From assembly GCA_031761405.1 (NCBI GenBank), contig JASEVX010000011.1:64583217-64647216 (forward strand): a stretch of 64,000 bases of DNA, given 5' to 3'. This DNA comes from Serripes groenlandicus (lineage: Eukaryota > Mollusca > Bivalvia > Cardiida > Cardiidae). The notes under the pieces are model-generated. The model ran no database searches and was not told the origin of the DNA. It was given only the letters and a program-made list of their open reading frames with translations. Below are positions 26,501 to 38,500 of the stretch, one piece after another. The position numbers and the translations under genes are program-made. How positions within the stretch are numbered: the first letter of the stretch is position 1; every line of letters starts with the position of its first letter.

Positions 26501-29500
26501 AGTGACCTTTGGCAAGGCACATTTTCTAGCCTATTACTGGTTTGTTTACCCAGGAATCACGAATAAGTGAACTGTCGCCGTGATATAACTGAAATCATGT
26601 TGAAAGCGACGTAACACCCCCAAATAAAACTAGAACAGCACTTTTGACATGGTGAAGCAAGCAAAGGTCTTTGGATTCAATCTTTCTGTGGACCAACCGA
26701 ATTACCTTTTCAAACTTCGAAAATAGTTCGCTTCATTATTGATGTATTGATTCCAAACATCAAGTTGTATTCTTCCGCTGTACAGTTTACGTCAATCTGT
26801 TGTATATTTACTACTCATTGAACTCTTTCAGCGCCGAATTGTTTACAGTGGACTCTTCCATGTTCAAAATCGGGTGTGTCCATTTCTCAATTTATGAAAG
26901 TTTTGGACTATTTTGGTAACTTAAAGGCAAACAATGCTGATTTCAGGTGAGACAGCTCGTTACGAGCTGACACACCTGAATCTGCATTGTTTGCAAAAAC
27001 CTCGATATTGCCTGTGGCGCTGAAAGAGTTAAACTATATGCGATAGCGATGTATACGGACAGGTGACCAATTAGTCGCCATTACTTGTTCATGCCTGACG
27101 TACTAATTACTGGATAGGACCGAGCCCCTGTAGCTCAGTCGGTAGCGACGCGAGCTGTAAATCCAGGGGTTTATAAGTTCGAATCGAAGCTCGGCAACAT
27201 TCTTTCCGACGCTCGACAAAAGTCACTGTGACAAGCGTCATTCGTCTTTCACCAATGGGCTAACATGTGGAAAACATGTGGAAAGGCAGCCAGTTGCTTG
27301 GAAAGTATGTGGTGTGGATTACTCGTGTGAAAAAGCTAAGAAACACATGAGTAGGTGAACTGGCCGTCGTGATATAACTGAACATTTGTTGAAAACGGCG
27401 TTAAGGCCCTATCAATCAATCAAACCTGATTGGACAGGGTTACTTCCTTGATGTATATATTTTTTATTTCTCAACCGTACTTTGCCAACGTTATATACTC
27501 CTGATTGGATAGAGTTACATCCTTGTTGTACATGTTGTATTCCTCCAGCCAAACCGTACTTTGCCAACGATATAAAAGATGTGCTGGCTGATCCCGGACA
27601 GAAGGCCACGTGGTACTGTAAAGCTGTAGCCAGACCGGCAGCCATCTACTCATGGTATAAAGACGGCCAGTTGGTCAAAACCAGACAAGGTAAACTTTTA
27701 TTTCTGTCTAAAATGACATAATTATGAGCCCGTGGTTACATGTAGTTGTCATTTCCGATCAGTGAAGGTTCAGACCAGTTTGTCCACCTGCTCAGACTTA
27801 TGAGAATTTACACAAGATTACAGAACCTTCTTACAATCTTATGTACATGTAAGTATGATATGCACATTGTAGATCTGAATCTACACGGCTCACAAAAGCC
27901 AATGTGTTCCCTTTTCAATGGACTGGCTAATATATTGAAGGAAGACGTCACACTTTTCCGGAAACACATATATTTCGGTCTTGTAATTGATGTAAATGTT
28001 TGCCTTTTTTACATATATATGATATTATTGTTGCCATTTTACCATTTGCACATTTTCTTCATAATATTATAAATATTTCGTGTCTTATTCATAATGACAT
28101 TAATTAAGATATAACCGTAAATTTATCCATTTCTAACATATGGATATATTGAATTGTATTTTGAGTACTAGTGAGTTGGAGTCACAACTGTGTGTGTATA
28201 CGCATAGGAAGTCAATGAAAAATGTTTGATACACACATGGAGTTATGTCAAGTAGTCACATAATGAAGATAGCAGTTTTGTTCTGATAACATCAATGAAA
28301 CACAGTAGTTCCGTCTTTGAAGCAAAGTACGATTAATCGGGCCACATTGTGTTGTGAACGACAACAGACATTGATATTTTATTTTAAGGACGTATTTCGT
28401 CTCTTTCGTCCATTCCGAATGAGTGTAATATGAGGACTATTCATAATCGCATACCACAACTAATTCACTTCCAATATGTTTGGTATATTAATGAACGTCG
28501 TACGAGGTAAAATCGAGATTACGAGTTACGCCGAAGAATGCCGATTGAAGTAGGGAGTACATCCGTCATCAGTGCTGTTAATTCAATTACTTTTCAGAAA
28601 TAGGTTATTGGGTCGTCCTCCAGAAAAACTAATCTTAAAGTATGTGTGGCATGCGTAGATTAAGATCTGCCTATGTATTCATGTCATACAATCCAGATTT
28701 TCTATTTTTATCAAAGTTTTCTGTTATCAACTGACACACACTGCCAGATTAGACTGTACACATACGCACGTTGATCTGAATATACACTTATCGTAAATGC
28801 ACAAACGATTGTGTTGCCTTCAGTTTCTCGTATCATAAGTTTTATGTCAGATAAATATCAGAACAACCCCCTCCCACATTGATCAAATTTGCAGCATACG
28901 TCTTTAGACATTTAAAAACATCTTGACAAAAATAGGGAAAATCTGTACAAATGAAAGTATTATTATTCAGTAAAAGTGAAAAAATTATGGCAAATGTTTT
29001 AAATTACTCTTTTGTTTATCGCTATGTCATTTTGTTTTCAAAGTAGTCTACTGCAGATGCGTCAAAATGTGTCTGTAAGTGGGAAAGTGTTAACAACAGT
29101 CAATCATATGTTCGATTTTCACGTATAGGTAAGTTAGAGATAACCGGTAACATCCTGGTAGTGTACAACATCCAGAAGGGCGATGACGAGGGGATGTACC
29201 AGTGTGCAGCCACCAATAGTCATGGTACCGCCTACAGCTCCGCCCAACTTAAAGTTATATGTAAGTACTAGCAGTACATGAACCTTTATTCATTGGATTG
29301 ACCTCTCTACTGCATTAAAAAAAAACACCAGCAGACGGTATTGAGTACATCTAGGACAAATCTGAAAAATCTCCCTTAATTAAAGTGTTATTATTAAATA
29401 TAGATGAAAACATTGTGGCAAAAGCAGTAATGTCTCATTATGTTTTTAAAACTCGTCTGTATTAAAGGCGTCGATAAGCGTTTGTCGTATTTTAGTGGCT

Positions 29501-32500
29501 TAATATTTCCATTTGCTTACACTGTCCTGTCTTTAATTTGAAAACGTCGTACAGCTCACAAGCATGCAACCATTTCCTTGCTAGTATATTTGATCAATCA
29601 TTTGACAATACTTCGAGTTTTATTTCTTATGTATGTCATATAAGGTCAGATTGAAGCAATTCATTTTCCATAGGCGATCATTAAAGCATTGGTTGTGGCT
29701 CTTTCCCAATAATCCCAACAACCAAGAAACTTATATGATTCCTACAACTTTAAGGTTGACCTTTCAATTGTTTTTAGCTATGAGGTCATCCTTATCCGCA
29801 ATGGGTTTTTTCTTTCAATTCCAGGAAATACATGTTGTTCTGAAGATGGTCCTTAAGGTGTCAATAAAGCTAAAAGATATATTTTAGTTAAGAATAAGTC
29901 ACAGTGTAGTTTTAACAAGCCCTTTCAATTTTCAACAAAATCATATTTGTCCAATGGGAGACAACCTCAGTTTAAACGTCTAAAATTCTCTGTCTGGCAA
30001 GCCGATCCGAATTGCTTCCCTTTGACCATAAATTGATTTAAATAAACGTCTCCTTTACAATGCCAAACAGCAGTATATAAATAAATTTAATCGTCTGTTA
30101 CACTTACTATCTTGCAGCCTTTGCACCAAACTTCAACCGTTTCCCAATGTCAACAACCGCTCTAGGACCGCTTGGTGGAAATCGAACACTGGACTGTAAG
30201 ATCGAAGGAGCTCCGTTACCAGTTGTAAGTGCTCATCAGATGGTTAAATATATAGGTGTGAATAGGTTGATTTAACAGTTTTTCAGTCATATCACATACT
30301 TGTTTCCTGGCTTTCTCACACCAGTACTCAACACAATATACTTTCCATGCTACTGACTGCTTTTCCACATATACTGTAAGCCTATTGGTGGAAGACGAAT
30401 ACCTAGAATGATAGTTCATTAGTTTTTGTTTACCTAATACAAAGGCCTAAAAGGACGAGCCCCGGTAGTTCAGTCGGTAGCGACGCGTGCTGTAAATTCA
30501 GGAGTGGTGAGTTCGAATCCCAGCTCGGCCAACATTCTTTCTAACGTTTGACAAAAGTCACTGTGACATGCGTCATTCATCTTTCACCAATGGGCTAACA
30601 GTCTATGTGGACAAACTTAGAAAGTGTGTTGTGTTGAGTACTGGTATGAAACGCATGAGTAGCTGAACTGGCCACTGTGATATGCCTGAACAATTGATGA
30701 AAACGGCGTTAAACCCAACCAATGAATCAATCAATCAACACATGCCTAAATAAGTATTGTTAGTCAGCAAGGTAACTATTTATGTCAACTTAGTCAATAA
30801 CTTAAATATGTTTTAACCCATGAATGGTGGAATGTGAGAGCGCTAAGTATTGTTGTTGGAAATGGAGCCAGTATGAAATCCGAATCTAATCAAAGCACTG
30901 AAAGTGCTGTGGGACGGTACCCATTGTATGAGGGGGAAAAGATGGTCAACTGTTCCATTTTTTGGAAAGTTACAACACAAGTCACATAATTTAAAAAAAA
31001 ATGTAAACAAAAAAGCAGAAATGCATACAGTTCAAACATTTATTTAAGACAGGGTTAACCGTATTTCCAGAGATCTATAATTAAACTCTTGAACTGTAGA
31101 CAGTAGATACAGTTAGATAAACAAACACATTTGTGATAGATAATTTATCACATGGATAAACTCTACAGCAGATGATTTGAAAATGTTTAACTAAAGATAC
31201 TGGTAAATCTGTATTGATGAAACTAAAAGTGAATAAAACATTGGGAAAACTGTCAAAATTTCTCATACCATCCATCTGTTGAAGATTAGACAACATGTGT
31301 CTGTAGTGTAGAAAGGGTAAAATAGTACCTATAGCAAAGCTATTTATTATCTATAGTATCTAAAGAATCAACTTAATATTAACACTCTTAATAAAGAGTC
31401 GCGCAAGGAACATTTGAGAGAAATGTGGTGACTAGAGTGTTTACAAAATAGTTCTCAATATTGTCCTAGTGACCTAGTTTTTAGCCAGACCATATTCGAA
31501 GTTAGCCTAAATATCATCAAGATAAACATTCTGGTAAAGTTTCATCATGCTAGAGTTAAAAACATGGCTTCCAGATCATTAACAAGATTTTTCTTAAATT
31601 TGATCAAGGGACCTAATTTTTGACTCAACATGACCAATAGTCTAAATTGTCTGGTATATCATTAAGAAAAACTGTCTGACAAAGTTTCAAGCCGCTAAAG
31701 TCAAAATTGTGGTCTCTTAAGTGTTAAATCAAGATTGTCCTACAATTTGGCATAGTGACCTAATTTTTTAACAAACATTACCCATATTCAAAATAAATAA
31801 AAACAATCATTCTGACAAAGTTTCAGCACGCTCAAGCTAAAAGTGCCGCTTCCAGAGTCTAGACCCTTTCCCTCATACGACAATTCTGCAGCAGACGACT
31901 TTGAACATATTTTGTCAAATGATACAAAACTTCTATAATTGAATGGATAACCTATGAGTAAAAGTGGAAAACATTGTGGCAAAAGGAGAAATTGCTCGTT
32001 TTGAGCAATTTCTTCTTTTGTCTCTATGTTTTCAAAAAGCCATCTGCTGCAGAACGCCTCTATAATATGAGGGAAAGGGTTAACAAGATTTTCCTCCAAC
32101 TTGGCTTAGTGCCCTAATGTTTTTATCCAAAATAACCAATATTTGAAATTGGCCTATCATCAAGACAAACTTTCTGACAAAGTTTCAAAATGCTCAATAC
32201 AAAAATGCAGTGTCTATAGCGTTTGGCTAAGTGACCTAGTTCTTGACTGGATCTGACACATATTCGAACTAAGGCTAGATATCATACAAGGAAATATTCT
32301 GAGAAAGTTTCAACATGCTCAAGTAAAACATGCGGCTTCCAGAGTGTTAACTAGATTTTCCTATAATTTGAGCAGTCCTGCGAGCAAAACAACATTGTGG
32401 ACTCTGCGTAAGTTTTTTAAAAAGAGCCTTGATATTGTTTCCGTTCAAATATTTCTTCCAATCCTTGAAGTTTGCAAAAAAATCAACAGGTCAAAATGTA

Positions 32501-35500
32501 CAGTTGTGTTAAAAATTTCAAACTTTTCTTCCCATTACTATGTTCAACAATTGAAAAATTGGGGACATATTTTGTACATGTAAATTCTGTTGCATGATGA
32601 GTACATATCAACTAGAATATACATAGAAAAAAATAGTAAACTGACCTTTGAATGTATATAGGCTGTAGACAATAATTATGCAATAGAAAATCTTTAAACT
32701 TTATGTCAGAAGTTAAATCTCATAATGCGCTTTTTCCTTTTGTGATCAATAATTTGATTGTGAAATTAATACTTCTTATGAACATGTACCAGTACTCTCT
32801 GGAATCTAGACAGAGAAACTTTGATCAGATTTAAAAAAACAAGAGGCCCAAGAGGGCCAGTATCGCTCCATGGCCATTAGGCAACAATTAAATTTTCAAA
32901 CAGCCCCGCCCCCTGATGGCCATGTTTTTGACCAATCAACATTGTTGAAGGAATCTGATAGAGGACCATCCTAGGAACATTTCTACAAAATTATTTGAAA
33001 ATCAGCCGGAAACTTTCGGAGGAAAAGATTTTTTAAGTTTTCACTATAGCCATATAAGGCAAAATAGCCCCGCCCCCTGGCAGCCATAGTTTTCGACCAA
33101 TCAACTTGGCTTGAAGGAATCTGATAGAGGGTCACCCAAGGAACATATCTACAAAATTATTTGAAAATCAGCCCGAAACTTTCGGAGGAGAAGATTTTTT
33201 AAGTTTCCACTATAGCCATATATGGCAAAATAGCCCCACCCTCTGACTGCCATGTTTTTCCACTAATCAACATGGCTTGAAGGATCTGATAGAGGGTCTC
33301 CCAAGGAACATTTCTACAAAATTATTTGAAAATTTGTCTGAAAATTTCGGAGGAGAAGATTTTTTAAGTTTTTACTAAAGCCATATACGGCAAAATAGCC
33401 CCACCCTCTGACTGCCATGTTTTTCGACTAATCAACATGGCTTGAAGGATCTGATAGAGGGTCTCCCTAGGAACATTTCTACAAAATTATTTGAAAATTT
33501 GTCTGAAACTTTCGGAGGAGAAGATTTTTTAAGTATTCACTATAGACATATAAGGCAAAATAGCCCCGCCCCCTGGCAGCCATAGTTTTCGATAAATCAA
33601 CATGGCTTGAAGAAATCTGATAGAGGGTCACCCTAGGAACATTTCTACAAAATAATTTGAAAATCGGCCTGACACTTTCGGAGGAGAAGCTTTTTTAAGT
33701 TTTCCCTACTTTTTTAATTTGGTTGCCATGGAAACCAGAATTTTGCATGGATCCAAAAAAATTGAATGAATTTAGAAGAGGACATTAAGAGGATGCTTCC
33801 TAGGAAGTTTCATCTTAATTGGCCAAGTGGTTAAGTAGGAGAAGTCGTTTGAAGCAAAAAGTTAACGCATGCACGACGGACAATTCGCCATGACATAAGC
33901 TCGACTAGCTTTCAGCCAGAGGAGCTAATTATAATATTTCAATCACCCTTTCCCTCAAATAGTCACTTTCTGACGCCTCTGCAGCAGACGGCTTTTTGAA
34001 AACATGGAGGCAGAGGAAGAAATTGCTCCATACGAGCAATTTCTCCTTTTGTCACGATGCTTTTTACCCATGCCTCTTACTGTTGACAAATGCTAGTAAA
34101 CTTACAGTTTTACTTTTAATTTTACATCTTGGGTCATTTAACAAACCTTTTACATCTTGGGTCATTTAACAAAACAAATGATCTGCCTGATCAAAATTAT
34201 CAACAGGTTCACCCTGTGTGACACAATATGTAGTTCAAAATGATCTACTTAATGTTAGTTATCATGTAAAAGTGTCTTCCTGGAAGGCTGTGTTATAGCT
34301 CAAAATGATTTACTTGAATGTCTTGTTCATAGTAATTAGTTAATTACACAGTTATCTTCCTGTATTATAGTAAACAAAAACAGATCACATTGTGCATCCT
34401 TGATTCGTATTTGTGTCGTTTATATCTCCTAGATACTTGTCCTTCCATTCCGTTATTGTTTTCCGAGTTACCTTTACAGAATAAACACTTTCATTCAGAA
34501 TACTTGTCACAACGACTCGCTGCTGTTACCAGCTTTGAAGAATGTCATTACGGTTGTTTTGTTTTTGTTTTCTACCCGTTTTGTTGCGTCCAGGACTTGC
34601 CATGTTCACCCTGTGTGACACAATATGTAGTTCAAAATGGTCTACTTAATGTTAGTTAATATCATGTACAAGTGTCTTCCTGGAAGGCTGTGTTATAGCT
34701 CAAAATGATTTACTTGAATGTCTTGTTCATAGTAATTAGTTAATTACACAGTTATCTTCCTGTATTATAGTAAACAAAAACAGATCACATTGTGCATCCT
34801 TGATTCGTATCTGTGTCGTTTATATCTCCTAGATACTTGTCCTTCCATTCCGTTATTGTTTTCCGAGTTACCTTTACAGAATAAACACTTTCATTCAGAA
34901 TACTTATCACAACGACTCGCTGCTGTTACCAGCTTTGAAGAATGTCATTAACGTCGTTTTGTTTTTGTTTTCTACCCGTTTTGTTGCATCCAGGACTTCA
35001 CAAGTAATGTTGCGTATTGTGCATTTCCATCAACATTTCCATGATCTGAAACGAAACAAAAATACATACAGTTACTGATTGCACAATAAAAATAAAATCA
35101 AGATGTGTATACATGTCTGCACAAAACCATTTTTTATCAATATATATGTATGCTATGATTTGAATAATAAAATAGTCTGTTTATAATAGATACTTTGCAA
35201 TTATTGATCTGCATTAAGTTATTTGGGGTTATAATGCATATGTATCCAGTGAAGACTCAGAGGAGCCTATGTATCATATTATGCAGTCTCACCAGTCTTA
35301 ATAGTCCAGGTTTCTGTACTAGGAATGCGATTTTTTAGTTTCACTGTTCACATCCTAGTACAGGTGCCATCACCAAAAAAATATGAGACAATATGAGTTA
35401 CAATGCAATATGTAACGGCGATATATTGAGACTACAGTCTTAACTGACCATTTACATGTAATTTAGACCTAGAAACTACTTTTATGTCAATATAACTTTA

Positions 35501-38500
35501 TAAATGACGTCAAGACAAAGTGTCAGTTAGACATGGATTCACTAGACAATTTATAACATAACGTACACAAATATACATATGTTTTGGTGCGTTAATTGAA
35601 TAACATTTTTGGAAAAGCATCATGCATATACTCCATCTAAGTAAAGACAAAATCTGGAAAATTAATTTATCAATATACATTGTATTTCTTCATTCTTTTC
35701 AATAACAAACTTGTATACATAATATCATCAAAGACCTAATTAGGTCTTTGTAGCATCAATACAAATAATTGTACACACTTAAGTTTGAAAGCAGTTTTCA
35801 CATCACTTAACCACTTTTGTCTCCTAAGTCCTCAAATGAGCCTAAATAGTGTATACATACAGTAACAATGATATACTTGTACAATATATCAAAGACCTAA
35901 TAACACAATTAGGTCTTTGAATATATGTACGAAGTCTCCGAAGTCCTTCACTTATTATTTTTTATTTTCCTTCATATGCCACCCTTTTAAATAATTAACA
36001 GATGTCAGATGATAACACGAACAAGCGAATGTCTACAGGAATTGGGCTATTTTCAGACATACGTGTACACGAAATACATGTGAGCTTATTTTCATATTCG
36101 GTTACAGCACAGGGCGAAAAAAAATCCACTCCAAATTACAGTTTAATTGACAGACCTACCTCGAACGTTTTACGGATTGATGACTAAATGAACATTTTAG
36201 GCGTGCACACATTTCTTTCCTGTCAGTCTTCCTCAATATAAAACTTCATGTGTCTTTTCTCCACTATAACAATCTATCGTCAGGGCAGCTTGTCAGATTT
36301 CTACTTTCATTTTGAACGGAAGTTGCAAGTTCTCCTTCGCAGAGTTGTCGTTCCTTACCATCTCTTTCAGTAAAATGAATCGAGTGGCTAGATAATTAGT
36401 TGGGATATAGTTTTTCATCGAAGCGTTTGGCATTATTGTTAATACTACAGATAGTTTTTCATCGAAGCGTTTGGCATTATTCTGAATACTACCAAACATC
36501 CCAAAATCTCTTCTGATCTACAAGAAAATCAAAATATCACGTGATATCATCAAAATTGCCGTACTACGATTTTATATTAAACGAAATTTTAAGAAACATA
36601 ATAACGTATGAATTGTAATAGTGTCAATATTATTTCGTTTCTAAAAATTAAATTCTTTCTGATTGAAACATGTAAAAAATTGGTATATATTCATACATTG
36701 TTTATGAATATATTAATTCAAACTTCAACGCAAAATTGTAAACGTAATACTTCATCCACTAATGCTGCCTTTTTACAGTCCGTTTTCAAAATTCAGATAT
36801 CTTGATTCACCAATGTTTTCGAAAAGCAGTTATATTGCCTGATAATTGGCACTACTTTTTTGTTGTGGGTATAAAAAAAAGCCCTCTCGGTTTTTGGTAC
36901 CCAGCTTTACACTGTCATACTGTTTATAATCAGGGAGCCAATTGTTGTACGATTTATCAAAATGCACATGGCTATAGACAGTACCCTAAGGGGTACCGTC
37001 CAAAAATGGACCATTCGTATCGAATAGATCAGTACTTACAGTGGAAGAAGTTGTCGTATTCAATCCTATTCAAAGGCTTTCGAGCTTTAATTTGAGAAAA
37101 CATTGGGGAAAAACACACAATAGCTCGTTAAGATACTACAAATAGTATCTCTATATTGTCAATATGTTATACTAATAATTACCGTAAATATTTCGTATGA
37201 GAACATTTGGGGAATCCCAACCAGGACCGTGTTACTATAAATAGCATATATATTTTCATATAGTATAACAATTATTATAATTGTTATATAATACCATAAA
37301 GAGAGGCTATTTATAGTAACATGTATTGTGTGTTTTTTTTAACTATTTATCAAATGAAAACTCGGACACCTGTGATCCTATCTGAGTGATTAACGTTTGC
37401 ACGTACATTGTAACTCTAGTAACGTTCATGAAAACATCTGAAATAAATATGACTTAAATGTCATTCTTAACCCTTTCCCACATACAAATACTTTCTGATG
37501 CACTTGCAGCAGAAAACCTTTGAACAATTGTGGAAAAAGGAGCAATTTCTCCTTTCGCCACAATGTTTTCAACTATATTCAATATCATACATAGATAATT
37601 ACTTTATTTCTGCCTTGAAGATTTAAAAGTCGACTGCTGCAACTTTGTTTGTAAGTGGGAAAGGATGAGGTAAGTTTATATACCTAAAAGTATTGTCGTC
37701 TGTGTATTATAGGTTCGCTGGAAGAAAGGCGGAAGAGATTTGAACCTGGTACCCGGTATGTTGGATGGACGTATAGGCATGACAGCCAAAAACGCTCTCG
37801 TTATTCAAAACATACAGTTCGCAGACCAGGGCTTGTATACGTGCGAGGCTTCAAATGATCTGGGGACAGCAGCAAATTCAACTTTTATGACTGTCGTCCG
37901 TTAGTATATTACGTAAATCTTCTATGCAAAGACTCTAACAACTCTTTCCCACATGCAACAAATATGCAAGCAGACGACTTTGTAAACGTTTATTCCAATA
38001 TATGAAAACACTCTATAAATGAAAGAACAATTATTGACTAAAAGTTGAAAACATTGTGCAAAGCGAAGAAATTGCTCATTATGAGCAATTACACCGTTTG
38101 CCACAATGTGTTCAAAAGTTGTCTGTTGCAGACGCGTTAGAAGTCGTCAGTATATGGGAAAGGTTCAAGTTGTTATTACTTTTATCACTTATCAACAACG
38201 TATGTTCTTAGAAACACACGTTTTACCTGCCAATAACTGATATCTGTCACCAATAAAGTAAAACCCCAATGAACAGACACCCAGACAGACAGACACTCAG
38301 ACAGACAGGCACTGTGAACAAAACACACTTTCTGTATTCTTGTATTTGTTACAGAGGGAATAGTTATTGACCAAGCACCAAAGTCTAATACTGTCATTGT
38401 GAACCTATTTTCCGTAGTGTTATATTTGTTACAGAGGGAATTGTTATTTACCAAGCATCTAAGTCCAACACTGTCATTAACAAAACCCACTGTCCGTATT

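Noticed and set aside
27123..27195. Possible tRNA gene (A- and B-box-like sequences), also at 30455, 24836, 47820 and 59206
   Set aside because: Acceptor stems do not pair, and each is followed by the same SINE body and tail; these are SINE heads.
36802..37095. 97-codon open frame and neighbours at 36002-36499
   Set aside because: No recognisable domain, no convincing splice or start context, and no match to a known family; left as unassigned.
30225..37712. Searched for alternative (mutually exclusive) Ig exons, as in Dscam, in the largest intron
   Set aside because: No additional Ig-like coding segment was found; the intron is explained by SINEs, MITEs, a 145-bp repeat, a pearl-like element and a 397-bp duplication.
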